The notes beneath the pieces were generated by a model. That model did no database searches. It saw nothing but the letters and a program-made list of their open reading frames with translations, and was not told where the DNA came from. The position numbers and the translations under genes were made by a program. DNA of 64,000 bases from Albifimbria verrucaria (Eukaryota; Ascomycota; Sordariomycetes; Hypocreales; Stachybotryaceae), in the NCBI GenBank assembly GCA_020081605.1, contig JAHREC010000009.1:1426001-1490000 (forward strand), read 5' to 3'. Each line of letters starts with the position of its first letter. Position 1 is the first letter of the stretch. This document shows, piece by piece, positions 45,691 through 58,354 of the stretch.

Positions 45691-48600
45691 TCAATTATAG
45701 TACCGAGGTTTGTTAAACACATGGTATCTATGACCACGGACACCCTTACCCCTAAACTTGGCTGGGAATCTCCACCCTTCTGGTACGTTCTTCTCTTCCT
45801 GACGTCTGTTTCGCACATCTGCCGGCAGTGTTTTGAGTTGCTCAATTACCTCCTGAGATCGCGGTATCACAAACTTGGCAGCCTGGAGCTCTGTGTCTGT
45901 AATGGAGCTACGGCTCACGCGTGCGTATCCCACGCGCTGTAAGTTCTTGTACAAAATGTACTCGCACCATCGGTCCCAGTCCTTCGGGTCTACGTCGTGC
46001 ATGCCCGATTTCTCACTCACGTACGTGTTGTAGTTGCCCTTGAGCGGTTTCGTGACTAGGTAGCTCAGGAGAATTGATGGTCGAGATGTTGAGCCCATCA
46101 GTTCGGCGAGGTATTCAGACTGCAGGCGGCGGTCCTCTGGGTCCTCCTCTTGCCCCGAGTGGAAGACGAATACGTCAACCAACTGACCATAGACGTCCAG
46201 GGTCGCATGTATCGCCGGCGCGAGCTCGCCTACCGGGCTGGGGAGTAGGTGATGCTTCGACTCCACAATGGGGAACTTGGACAGCAGGGCGGCGCCCCAG
46301 GTGTGCTTGTTTGGGCCCGGGCCGTAATCGACATACATGCCCAAGTCTTCCGCAAGGAACTGTGTGGTATCACGGTTGCCCATGATGATACGTTGCAGAT
46401 CCGACTCGAGAAGGCCCACAACATCCAGCTCCAATTCTTTAATAAGGTCGCGCATGCGGTACTCGGATGACCACATGTCGTTGTCTAGTGAAAAGTGAAT
46501 TGTCCATATACCTGCGGTAAGGAGGCGGTCCTCAGGGTGATATGGAGTGTAATCGTTGCTAGGGATCCGCCGGTAGGCAGAGCATAGGAAGAGAACATTG
46601 ACGATTAGCGTAGAAATTAAAAAGTGCTTCTTGTGCGAAGATGGCGCGGAGCGCTGAGGCGAAGGTGGTGAACTTGGGGAACTGTTAAGATCATAAACAC
46701 CGGCGCCAATCAGGAGCATCATGGTGATCATGACCCAGTCAGTATGCTCTCGCACCAACGGACCGCCCGGCACAAATGCGTAGGCGACTACCCAAACATG
46801 GAAGAGCACCACAAAGTTGTATATCAGGAAGCCCAAGCCGAAGGTGGCAGCAGGACTCTTCATGGCAGCGGCTTTCAGCATCGGCACCGACACCGCCATG
46901 AGATAGGCAGCCAGCGTCAGGCCGCCGTAATACCCCAGCCAGTGGCTATTCAACGTTAGTATTCCGGCCCCAACAGCACCTGTTGCATACGGCAACCAGC
47001 TTCCAGCGAGAGATGGCCGGAAAACACCAGCGAACAGGCCAAGAGACATGACACCAATGGTAAACCAGCCATGAATAGCAAAATGCGGTCCTCGAATGGG
47101 AAGCCCTCCCATACCCAGAGTATCATGGTGCTGCTGTCCGAAAGGAGCGAGTGAAGGCCAAACAAAAGACCACCAATACCGCAAGCTGACAGGAATGTAG
47201 ACCCTGTCGATTTCTCGTTATTTAGAGGTCGCGCTTCCAAAGGAGCCTTGCTGGTAAAACGAATGGCGGCAAGGAGACCGAGAGCAAGACCAGTAGTGTT
47301 CCATCCGCCATTGGCGGAATGCATGATGGGCCATATAGGATTATTTGTCTGCCAAGCAAATTTGGCAGTAGAGGATAGTATTAGACCGATTAGGAAGCCC
47401 AGGATCTTGGACTCGAAGCGTGCTCCTTGGAGGGCTTCGGTGTGAAACGTTGCCACCCAAGCGAGGCATGCCATTGCAACACCGAAGCCAACAGTAAAAA
47501 GCCGGTAAACGGGTTCTTTTACAAGATAGGCAGCCACGCCAGCTAGCGAGAGTAGATGAACAATTCTCAGGTTGTTGAATGCCCAGGCTCGTACACGTGC
47601 AATCCCAAGCAGGAAGGGAGACACTGTGGACATGACAAGTGCCTCAAAACCCGAGATACCCATGTGCCAAAGTGGGAAATCTTTAAATTGTCAGTCTGGA
47701 CCATAAATCTGATTTGTGTTTTGCTTACACCAGATAACGACGCCTAGACTGGTAAGCATAGACCAAAAGACGAACTATATGAAATTAGATGAGAAAAGAC
47801 ACAGCCAAGAATGGAAAACCTACGCCGTGGTAGACATCTGCAGCAACATCTAGGATTTGTGATGTAATTCCATATGGCTGCTCAATCTGTACTGGAGCGG
47901 CAGTTTTTCGTTTCTGCTGGCAATGTCAATAGTGATGCTGGCGATAGGTGCGTCAGAAAGACCCACCCCTTGTCAAATACGGCAGATAAATCGGGGAATG
48001 GGTTTCACTGCGAGATTGTTTTTAGAACTTCTTCAATTGACTCATTGAAACAGAATACACGCTGCCAAAACTATCACGGAAGCCATTGCACGTACCCTTG
48101 CTTGTTCCCCTGACATCCCTGACCATGACTTCAAATGTACTGAAATCGAGCGCTGTGACCGCATCGAACGCCACATCTAAAATGATCAATGCCCATTCAA
48201 AGAAGGCATACGTGGTGTAGGCTATTTTACTGTTAGCCCAGCCTCTGTCGCTTTCTCTAGCGCTGCTTACCTCCAGCAACACGATGGACTTTGTGCTGGA
48301 TAAAGAAGTAGATGAGTGGCACAAGGGTGCCGAAGAAGGCCCCTGCAAGGTACTTCCGGTACTTAGTAGCGGTGGGGTTTGGCGGGCTCAGCGCAATGCA
48401 CCCAGTCGTCCACGGCAACGTCGCGACAATGTATGAGATCATCAAGATGTCGTGCCAGTCGTGGTCGTCGGTCGATGTGATGTAGGTCCAACCACCACAG
48501 CTCAGCGTACGAAACAATCCCATGAGGGCAACGAATATCGGCAGATTCTGTCCAGGTCTTCGCGTCAAGAGGTACCACAGGCCTACAAGCGCGAAACGGG

Positions 48601-48985
48601 GGCCTAATTGACAGCATGGTTAGATCATGTTCCGATCGCTCCGAGATCAATGGGTCCATGCATGCCTGATGTGATTGCAATAAAAATCATGAAAAACGAC
48701 CGTTCGGGATATCTGTCGCCGATCGTAGCCGAAACTGAGGGGAACCATTCATCTGGATACCCGTAGAACTCATTCTTCACAATCTTGTGGAAGTGAAGGG
48801 ACATGCCGATGACCAGTGCGCTCAGAAACGCCGCTACATTGCTTCCGTTAGCTGCTGCCCCAGCATCGACAGGATGGCACGCGACTCATACTGTAGGCGA
48901 TGGTCGTGTGCGCCCATGACACCCACTGGCCGTTGAAGGCGAAGACGACACCGAGGTCCTTGTCCTTATATTTCTGAGCCATCAT
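45691..48985 (-). CDS. cwh43: CWH43-type GPI-anchor lipid remodelling protein
   Basis: ER/Golgi multi-membrane protein required to put ceramide into GPI anchors. Seven exons: 48892-48985, 48666-48833, 48271-48603, 48096-48221, 47824-47891, 47729-47774 and 45691-47680, about 941 aa with one C restored near 47103. It begins [20 protein letters not shown]. The N-terminal third is a Frag1/DRAM-like bundle ([37 protein letters not shown]). The middle has ten or so hydrophobic segments starting at [16 protein letters not shown], and contains [20 protein letters not shown]. The C-terminus is an endonuclease/exonuclease/phosphatase-like fold: [65 protein letters not shown]. Intron 2 appears to use a GC donor (CAG/GCATGC) with a good CTAAC branch site. 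Confidence 0.93.
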
Positions 48986-49715
48986 AACTGCGTAACGAAC
49001 GTAGCAGAAACCCAATCCGAAAGCACAATCGCGAAGCCCATCCGCCGCACCGATACGAGCGGAAGAGGATGGGGAGGAGGAAGGGGAAGAGGTGAGGAGA
49101 GCGAAAGGGAAAAGGAAGAAGGAAGAGTAAATTAAGAAAAAGGAAGGGCAAGGAAAACAAGGAAGGAGCGGAGGGCCGCGGCACGGAAGGCCAGGAAAAT
49201 CCTAAAGTGTTGATGCCAAACAGATCGGAGCTACAGCTACCAGCAGCTGGAGCCGGAGCTACCGCTGTGACACGGCGATTACAGTGCAGCACAATGTACC
49301 CCAACTAAAAAGTCACTAACAATCAAGCCAATTCATTACGAATTGGAGACATGACCGCATGCGCGTCTTCTATCATGTCTTAGCATCCCCGCCATGATTG
49401 GCTCTTGGTCATATCACACATGTTCTGGCAGTCGGTACGGCCGGCTCGAGCCTTAAACTTGTGGGGTTAAACGAGGCTTGACAAGGATGGCATGGGTCAC
49501 AATTAGCAGCATCCCATCGCCGGTCGCAGGTTTGGCTGCCAGCAACGAAAAAACAGAGCTAGGCCATGCTGGTAAATTCAGCGACCTGCCCCGCTAAAAT
49601 TTTCCAAAACTTGCCCAGCCCAGATAAGAAATTCATGTGGGAAAAACTTCACTGCAACGTTCGTGCCGCAACAGCTATCGGTGAAAAATAGCATCGGCTC
49701 GCCCCAACAGACATC
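48986..49715. promoter_or_regulatory. Divergent CWH43 / UTP6 promoter region
   Basis: About 730 bp. A purine-rich tract (GGAAGAGG, GGGAAAAGGAAGAAGGAAGAG) runs from about 49060 to 49160 on the plus strand. No gene seen. Confidence 0.5.
49060..49175. repeat. Polypurine tract upstream of CWH43
   Basis: About 115 bp of nearly uninterrupted A/G on the plus strand, i.e. polypyrimidine on the CWH43 sense strand, about 75-190 bp before its start. Such CT-rich tracts are common in fungal promoters and 5' leaders. Confidence 0.65.
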
Positions 49716-50973
49716 ATGGCCGGTGTCGCGGAAAAGGCGAGGTTCTACCTCGAGCGTTCTGTCTCTCAGTTGCGTGAGTGGGAGGAGAAGGGCATTTTCT
49801 CAAAGGTTCGTTCATCACGGCAAATATCTTCACCAGACGCCCACGGCCATTAACACGATACCTTGCAGGACGAAATCCGAACCATTGTCCAGAAGCGCAA
49901 CGATTTCGAGCATAGAGTCTTGTCGCCCGGCAACAAGCCCTCCGAATGGTCGTCGTATGCGCAATGGGAGCTGTCCCTTGAGACTCTTCGGAACAAGCGT
50001 TGCCAGCGCCTTAGGATCCGCCATCTCAACTCGGCTCATGCCAGCCAGGGCCGCGTGCTTGCTATTTACGAACGTGCTGTCGGTCGACACCCCGGAAGCG
50101 CCGAGCTATGGCGCGAATACCTGGCCTATATTGCCAAAGTCAAGGCTGCGAAGCGCTGGCGCAAAACCATGACCAATGCCCTGCGTATGATGCCAACCGA
50201 CCCTGAGTTGTGGGTCATGGCTGGTAGACGATCTGCACGCAATGGTGACATGGCCGCAGCCAGAGGTTTCTTCATGAGGGATGCCGGTTCTGCACAAAGG
50301 ACTGCAGGCTATGGGTTGAGTACGCTAGATGCGAGATGGAGTGGTTGGATAAGCTGGAGAAAAGAAGACCAAGCCCGGCACCGACGTGCTTCAGACCGAG
50401 AAGCCCAGAGACGACGATGAACTTCGATTGGTGGATAGTGATGATGACGAGGACGAAGAGGGCGGTGGACTTCTTCCGGAGCCTTCAAAAGCGCAGGCCA
50501 AGGTCATCGACAAGCAAGCGGCGCAGCAGCTCGAGAACAACCCCGCCCTGGACGGCGCGATACCCATCGCCATCTTCGACATATCACGGAAACAGACCTT
50601 CTTCAAGCCCGAAGACGCAGAGCGATTCTTTGTTATGGTGGCTTCTTTCAGGCAACTTCCGGTTCAGTCAAAGGTATCGCAGCATATTCTCAACGTCATG
50701 GACGAGCAGTATCCCAACGATCCTTCGACTTGCAACTGCCACATCCGACAGCCCATCATCGGCCTCAGTCCTTTCACGCCCGAGTTCCCTAGGAACCTTC
50801 GCGATGTTCTCAAGCGCTTGCAAGACTCGCTGGCGACGACTACCGACAAGGCAGTGCTGGAGCAAAAGACGGTTGCCTGGATGGACGAGTACTTGGCGCT
50901 AGAAGGCCTTGACGAAGGCATCAAGACGGTGTTGGAACTTACCAAGAACAAGCTGAGCGCGGCTTCAAGCTAG
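49716..50973 (+). CDS. utp6: U3 snoRNP / small-subunit processome protein UTP6
   Basis: Nucleolar component of the UTP-B complex, needed for 18S rRNA maturation. Exons 49716-49805 and 49869-50973. It begins MAGVAEKARFYLERSVSQL, followed by REWEEKGIFSK and DEIRTIVQKRNDFEHRV, the conserved N-terminus of the family, then HAT repeats (WSSYAQWELSLETLRNKR, GRVLAIYERAVGRHPGSAEL, DPELWVMAGRRSARNGD). An acidic linker (DSDDDEDEEGGG) leads to the C-terminal helical part ending ELTKNKLSAASS. Two one-base breaks, near 50282 and near 50357 (GAGAAAAGAAG), are inferred; repaired length is about 398 aa, normal for fungal Utp6. Confidence 0.93.
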
Positions 50974-53900
50974 CCATTACATCCAATGGGAAAGTAATGT
51001 GTATGTAAATAATGTTGGTCGAGGCAGGCCTAAGATAGATATCGATTCTTGCATAACAAAGTTGCAACCAGCGCTATTGGCTACGACTCACGCTTGGCCC
51101 CCGCTATCCGTCGAACCCCTGCCGCTATTTGATTCTGCACCGCTCTGATCAGTCCGCGGCGCCGTCATAACGTAAACAATAACAAAGCCGTTAGAATCGT
51201 GATGTCTGCTTGGATAGATGGCGACTTGACTGGATTATCGGTTTCGGAGTTTCTCCCAACTATATGCTTTAGTAGCCGTTTTATGTTGATGTCCCTCGAA
51301 GATGAACATTTGCCCCATGCGTCCCTCTTTTAATCAGCATGGTAAGGAGATGACATAGTTAGGTAGTAGGTACTATGTAGGTAGTTTACTGGGGGTGGTC
51401 TTTTTGTCCACTGAAATTGTCGCCTAGCAGTGCTGTAGCAGCCACCGTTAACGTTAACAGCTCAATTCGAGTCACTCTCTCATTTCACAAATGCTGCCTT
51501 TAGAATTCAGAACCAAGAACTCTGATGAATGGTTCATGTATCATAAAATGCTGTAGAAGCTCTCGGCTTGGCGGGCAGGCCTATCAAACTCGGTTTCATG
51601 GGCCTGGCAGCCCTGAGCAGTGGCACACACACCTGCCTGGATCCCCTTGAGTAGTGCCACACACCGACGGTTTGCTCTTCTGTCGAGCTTCTATACACGG
51701 CACCCACAGGAAATGAAAGATATGCGAACTAGCGGCGTTGCGCCAGACACGATCCAGTTAAAACAAAACCCACAAAATGGCGTCAAAAGCGACGGCGAGT
51801 TGGCCGTGGTCAGACAGTGCTGTGTGGTGGTGGTGCTTGTTGTGCTGGCAGCGGAGAAATTTTCGTAGGTTGTCAATCAAAGAAGGGCCAGTCGGGTTGG
51901 CAAGGCCAGGCAGGGCAAGGTATTCACATAACTACCCCCTTCCCCATGGCCCTCTGACAGCTGAATTTCCGCTCATTTTCACCTCTACATTCTTTTCCTC
52001 TTGCTCGTCGAGCTGTCTTCTTGTTGCCTTCTTCGTTTCGTTTGTTTTCTCGTGTCTGTCGCTGTTGGGCGTTGTCGTCCACAGCGTTCACTTACACGTC
52101 AACGTCGCCTTGATTACCTCATTCCGTAGGTATCGCGGGAGTTGGCCAGGAAGGGCATGTTAGTGCCCTCACGAACAAACCATGGCACTATCAAATCACG
52201 CAGCTTCTTACCTTCTACGACGTTGGAAAACCGCTCGTTGGGACACGATCCAGACGCAAATACTGCGCACGACCGATTGACTCACGCCGTGATGGGAGAT
52301 CAGGAACCCCGACTTCTGAGGAGCCGTCTGCTGGCTGGTAGCGCTGTTATGGCCATCAAAGGACGTGCATGACAGGGATCTTCTCCGCCACCCAGGCCCA
52401 GGTTCTAGTGGATAGCAGCGCCCACTGCGGACATCACAAGTGGTCCTACAAGCATCTCATGACTTGGGGACCAAGCCAGCAGCCTCCCTCCACCAATCCT
52501 GAGTATATACGAGTTTCTCGTCAGACCAGGAAACAGCCGAGGAGGCCGGGTACATGCTCGTTGACCGGGCTTATCCCCTCCCCAAGAACGCGGTTTCTTA
52601 TGACTTGTTTTCTACGCAAAGCCGAGAAATGGAATGGATGGCAGGCAAGCGGCGAGACCTAGCGCCTACGATGCGCCCCTTCACCCGTGCTTATTGGTGG
52701 GGCACCCACGGGTGTCAAATCAACGACCTGCCGCTTCAATGGGGAAGAGAAATGTGACGGGAATTGCCCAGGGCATATGCGGATAGCGTATGCAAAGCTG
52801 AGTGAGAGAGAGCGCGTACGGCATCTTCGCGGGCCCAGGAAATTTGGACCAGGAAATTCAGACCAGCGGATGCAACGGTTACCTCTTCGATCATCATGGG
52901 ACACTGCCGTCTCTGGGTACCAGGCCAATCCCAACGCCAATCACACCGACCATTTTGAGGATACCGAACCGATTACCCAGCCATGCCCTGGTCTGGACGA
53001 ATACGGACTGCCATCCACGAAAGGGCGGTTGAGCGAAAGGCACACATTGCACCTGGATAGAAAGCTTACATGAGCCTGTGTAATCTTTGGCAAATTGTGG
53101 CTCACGTCGGTACATACCTATACAGCACAGTCGGCTGGCGCACTGCCCTTTAGAGCTTGCGGCATGTGGCCTGCTAGCATGGCATGCAACCGTCCAATAT
53201 CGGCTGTGAGGAACAGTGGCTTGCATCACCCACAGACCCAGAGCGCGTTGATTTAGCGTCTATGCTCCAGCGACAGATACATTGCAACGTCAGTCATAGA
53301 TGTGGTATTTCGTCGAGGTCATGGAGCACCAAGTTGGTGATGCTCTTACAAGCATTTGGCTTGGTTACAATGCCCGACTTGGAGACCTGGTGTGGTGCGC
53401 CGACGCTAGACAGACGATATCAACATCCTGGAATCGTGTTAGTGGAATGGCTCTGACCACGGCAGAACTACTAACATTCGCGACTCCTCACTAGCAACCA
53501 CTTATTTCTCCTAGCTGATTGGCCACGGGACCCAGTTTGCTCGAGCTATGCCAAGAGCGGCTAGCAGATGATGGCTGAGCACTTGAGCATCACTTGACAC
53601 CAATCCAGCCAGCATTTCGGCCAGCAAACCGCGAGAGTCATCCACCTCAACGCGCGCGCCTTAGGTAAGACCGTTCACCTCCCCATCCTGCTACCTGCGC
53701 CTTGCCTTACGTGTTGCACTCCGTCTCCAGCACACCCTGGCCAGAGTTTTTGGAGTGATTGCCGAGCGGTTTCTTGCTACGCTTGGAGACACAACTTGCG
53801 CCGGTCTTGCTTGGCGGGAGACGAGCCGTTTTTGCGCTGAGCCCACGTCGTCGCAAGCTCGGGAGTGCTGAATTCCGCCGACCGGGACGAAAATTTCTCC

Positions 53901-54648
53901 TGCGCCGCGCCTTGCTTGGGTTGTACATCCGTCCATCCAGTACGACCCCTTCCCGTCATTGGCAGAAGGCCAGGAAAAAGTCGCTGCCACCTCCGCATCT
54001 GCCGCTAGTTTCTAACGGAGCTGTTAGAAGGGCTGGCTGCTCGCTGGTTCGATTCTCATTGCTCTTGCTCGGCTCCTCATTGCCTCACTCCCTCCCTGGC
54101 CTGCTGTCTGCCAGGTACCGGTACATGGCATTAAGCTGGTAGTGGCCACGCAACCCAGGTAAGCAGGTACTTCTCCTTGCCTCTAGTCCTCCTCTCACGC
54201 TCGCTTTTTTTTGTCTCTTCCCTCCCCTTGTTTCTGGCCTGCCTTTTCGCGACAACCTTGCCTGCTGCTCTTTTTCCCCCTCTGACAGCCCTCTCTCCAC
54301 TCCCTCCCCTTACTTAATCCACCAGTGCTGTGACCAACCAGCCTCCCCAGAAGGTCCCAGCAGGGTCCCAGCACGTCTCTGCTGCAAACCACACACTGAA
54401 CCCCCGTCGACCACTGCTCTACTGCTGGTCGCTTCTGAGTCTGCCAATTTTCTTACCCGACACCACGTACCTCACACACACTCCACCACCAAACCCGCGA
54501 CGCGCGACCCGGCCGACCTATCCATCGCCAACTCCGTGTCACGGCCCCATCTCCATCCGTCCCTGCGCGCCTTCCATGGAGTCTTGGCCGCGTGCCTTCT
54601 AATTTGCTGACGTCGTCGCGTACAGCTGAGCCCTTCGGCCTCGTCGCC
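50974..54648. other. Gene-poor 3.7 kb region upstream of SWI1
   Basis: No convincing gene on either strand. The first part is the UTP6 3' flank and has TAGGTAGTAGGTACTATGTAGGTAG near 51360, another GTACC/TAGG element. The last 700 bp are CT-rich (for example 54180-54310) and look like a long leader or promoter. Short open frames near 52.1-53.5 kb and 53.7-54.1 kb occur on both strands with no family resemblance. Uncalled exons of a long SWI1 5' leader or a noncoding transcript are possible. Confidence 0.5.
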
Positions 54649-57600
54649 ATGAGCACTTGGATGAACGACGCCGTCCCCAACCACAATGCCAACGGCTTCC
54701 GCACATGAACGACCCCAACGCCGCCAGTGCCATGATGGATCCCGCTGCCTTCATGGCCAACCCGGCCCAGTTCAATGCCGCGCAATTCGCGAGCCAGCAG
54801 CAACAGCAGCAGCCCCAACAACAACAGCCACAACAGCAGCAGTCCCAGCAGCAGCCCCAGCAGCAGCAGATGCCCGGCATGCAGAACGGCCCCATGCGCA
54901 ATGCATCGCCATCCTTCCAGAACCCAGTCTATCAGACAAATTCTGTCATTCCCTCAAAGCGTCCGCGGCCGCGCGAGGACAGTCTTGCCGGCTCTCCGCG
55001 ACAGAACCCCGGCATGCTGCCGACGTCGCGGTCGCAGACGCCCCAACAACAAACCTTCCAAGCCTTCCAGCCTGGCGCGATGCCTCAGCAGCAGCCACCT
55101 GGTGGTCAATTTCCCCATCTCCAGCCGAACGGTTCCGCGAACGCCAGCCCGTCTCCGATCATGGGCAATCAAATGCGACCGGGAAATGTCCCTCAACGAG
55201 TGGCGACCGCGTCACCGCATCCTTTCTCACCTAGCGCACAGCAGTTCGCCCCGCAGACATCACCGATTCCATCCGAACATGGCACTCCTCAGCCAAACCC
55301 GTATATGCAGAACATGCCGCCCGGGTACAATCCCAACTTTGTGCCGTCGCCGTCTAACCCGCGTCCCGCGTCTAACCCCAACGCGATGGCTGGTGGGCAG
55401 ATGATGCCTCAGCAGATGGGTCAGATGCAGCAGCATATGGGCCAAATGCCCAACGCTATGTACAATCAGATGCAGCAGCAGCAGCAACAGCAGCAGCAGC
55501 AACAACAACAGCAGCAGTCGCAACAGCAGCAGCAACAACAGCCTCAGCAACAGCAGCCCCAAGGAGGGCTTCAGCGTCAGCCCCAACCTGGGCAGCCACA
55601 GCAACAACGACCTCCAAACATGTCGGACCAGCAGAAAATGGCGGCTTATCAGATGCGACTTCAGCAGCAGCTTCAAGGCAACATGCAGCTGCAAGCTCAG
55701 ATGCAGGCTCAGAACATGGGCCGTGGCATGGTGCCTAAGCAGCAGATGCATGCCATGGCTAATGGTCAGATGCCCCAGGGTGTTATGCGACCTCAGCAGC
55801 GCCCACTCCCCAACGTCAACCCCGAGCAGTTTATGAAGAACCTGGTACAGCTCATGAGCTCCAAGGGCCTTCAGGTTGATCCAAACCCCATGGTCGGAGA
55901 TCGTCCTGTCAATCTCGTTATGCTGTTCCAAGCTGTGCAGGGCAAGGGCGGTTATAAGCCTGTCACAGCAGCGAACGGTTGGGCTCTCATTGCCCAGATT
56001 CTCGGCCTTCCTGCACAGATTCCCACCGTGGGACCGGCGTTGAAACAAGTCTACGAGCGCAACCTGGTCGAGTTCGAGAAAGCTTGGAAGCAAAGGATGA
56101 TGCAGAGCGTAAACATGGCGAACCAGCAGGCCACGCCTCAGAAGCAGATGCAGCCTGGTCAGCAGATGAATCAAGGGCCGATGACTCCCGGTCAGCAGCC
56201 TAATGTGCAAACGCCGAATGTCATGAAGCCTGGTCAACCTCCCGTCAATGGACTCGCGACTCCTCAACCTCAGCAACAACCTGTTACTATGCAGGCTCAA
56301 AGCAAAGCTCCTGAAATGCCCCGGCCGACAGAGCCGTCGGTTGCAAATGAGTTCTCCATGCCTTCACCCGCAACGAGCAAACCAGGAAGCATGTCAATCA
56401 GCCAACCAGACGGCAGACCCTCAGGCCCTGTACCTGGCATGGGAGTTGAGCAACGCATGCCGCCAATGGCACCCAAATCGGATGCATACAGCCCCTGTTC
56501 CAGGGAGCTGTCCACGTATGGCGGTATTGATCTTAATGCAGCGAATATGCTTGGAGCGGAGCTCGAACGTTGGAGGCCCGACGTCCCTTCGCTTGCAGAC
56601 TTTGGCACAATTGACATTCAAGCTTTGACACGAAGTCTCCAAAGTGGCATTCATGGCGAAGTGCGACTGGCACTCGATATGCTTGCGGCTGTTTCTGCTT
56701 CTACGAATCAAGTCCACTTTCTCCAGCTCCGATATTGTGAGGACTTGGTTGACGCCCTTATTGATTGCGCCGAGGAGCAAATAGACCTCCTCGCAGAGCA
56801 TACGGCGGAGGTTTCAGATGAGATCCAGCTTACTCCATACGAAGATGTCTTCAGAGCTTGCCGACTGGAGAGGTGGGCTGTCCGTGCCATTCCAATTTTC
56901 GGCTCTACCGCCTACGAACTTGATCGAGCTGTGGATCGACTGATCTGCATCACAACCATTCTGCGCAATGTATCTTTCCCTGGCGAGCAGAACGACAACC
57001 ATCTGGTTCTCGCCGACGAATCCATAATCAAATTCATCTGTGTTATAATACGATATCTCGGTACTCGGACAATGCTTCTTCGAACGCAGCAAAACACGCT
57101 AGACTTTATGAAGGATATCGTCATCCTCCTCTCCAATATTGCCGGCTCAATAGAAATCCCTAGCCGAGAACAAGCTTTGTGCCTTCTTCAATTCCTCCTA
57201 GCCTTTGCACCAGCGCCTGGCCCTATCGCATCAGATGGTGGGCTCTTCTTCCCGTCCTACGATCCGAGCGTACATCCATACCTACCTCATGCCGTCGATG
57301 CGCTGGCCAAGCTTTTGGCTCGCGACGAACCGAACCGAACACATTACAAGACTGTTTTCGCTCTTGATGCCACAGCCACGCCTCCATATGAACTCCTCAC
57401 GCGCTCTTTCGCGTTGGCAATCTCCCGATTCCGGAGAAGGCCAAAGATCGAGCGCGGCCACCAAACTTCCCTTCCCTCGTCGAAGTCCGCAAACCGTTCC
57501 TTATGCAGGGACTGCTTTCAGCGGAGATCTTGGCGACGATAGTACCCAGCCACGAACCTGGCCTCGCCAAGAGCTGGTTGGGGTCTGAAAATGCAGTCGT

Positions 57601-57903
57601 GGAGAATCTGTTTAAGTTGGTACAGGAGCTTACCCAGACGTACGAGCAGCCGCAGTTACTGAACAGGGGAGCTGTACGAACGGCAGCGCGGAAAGATCCC
57701 GAACTGGTTTACATTGTTGTAGTTGCCATTTCATTACTACGCAGGTTAGCGGATAAGGCGAAAGACCAGAACAAGTCGGAGGCGCCTGTCAACTTCATTC
57801 CCCGCCGCAAGCTCTGGTGGAGGCCTTGTCCATGCAATCACCTGAATGGACCAAGGAAGGTTATCTGCAGCAGCTCGCTGCCTTCTTCCAGCTCAGCGTA
57901 TAG
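54649..57903 (+). CDS. swi1: SWI/SNF chromatin-remodelling complex subunit SWI1 (ARID domain)
   Basis: Nuclear DNA-binding subunit of SWI/SNF. Single exon of about 1,085 aa. The start MSTWMNDAVPNHNANGF at 54649 joins PHMNDPNAASAMMDP after one base near 54702 (CTTCCGCAC). The N-terminal half is Gln/Pro/Met/Asn-rich with two polyglutamine tracts (about residues 51-74 and 276-305). The ARID domain is at about 389-483 (NVNPEQFMKNLVQLMSSKGL, KGGYKPVTAANGWALIAQIL, ALKQVYERNLVEFEKAWKQR). The C-terminal third is the helical SWI1-specific region (GEVRLALDMLAAVSAS, RTMLLRTQQNTLDFMKDIVI, SREQALCLLQFLLAFAPAPG), ending EGYLQQLAAFFQLSV. Two more breaks, near 57428 (ATCTCCCGATT) and 57802 (ATTCCCCGCC), are inferred. 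Confidence 0.93.
54797..54869 (+). repeat. CAG/CAA repeat encoding polyglutamine (first tract)
   Basis: Mixed CAG and CAA codons with CCC interruptions encode short Gln blocks separated by single Pro or Ser in SWI1. Confidence 0.85.
55472..55560 (+). repeat. CAG/CAA repeat encoding polyglutamine (second tract)
   Basis: About 30 codons, nearly all CAG or CAA, including an uninterrupted run of about 18 Gln. Mixed codons limit slippage, but length may vary between strains. Confidence 0.9.
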
Positions 57904-58354
57904 TTGGAGCAAATCGATTCGACGCAGATGACGATATCTCGACCTTCTCTTATCGTCCGTACATAGTCCTTCCAGCGGGCATGCTGGGTTTTGGATATGT
58001 GGCAAGCTTGCACAGCGTGTATGTTATTTCTCCGTGGGGCGAGGCGGGTTGATAGGCGAGCCCTAAGGTTTCTTTTCTTACGTGGCTCATAGAATGGCAT
58101 GATATTGTTTGTGTATGGGGATTGGAGATTCTGGCACCAATGGACTTTTGAACCGGCGTCAAGTGTAAATAAGATTAGCAATGCGATATCCGATACCACG
58201 AACTCCCACGTGGATAAATTTTCCCCATCTTGTCTATAGTATACAATCGGCCAGAGCGCATCCTTATTGAACAATTTGATACAATGTTTTTTTGTACATG
58301 GGCACATGGCCTCGACTCGTTCCATGCTTCCCTAGCTACAGCTCCTTGCGACTA
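57904..58354. other. Convergent 3' spacer between SWI1 and mL49
   Basis: About 450 bp of 3' untranslated sequence from both sides. No gene seen. Confidence 0.5.

Noticed and set aside
54030..54070. GGTTCGATTCTC resembling a tRNA B box
   Set aside because: No matching A box or cloverleaf stems at the right distance upstream.
55260..56300. 346-residue Leu/His-rich open frame on the minus strand
   Set aside because: Antisense of the CAG/CAA-rich SWI1 coding sequence; polyLeu arises from polyGln on the other strand.
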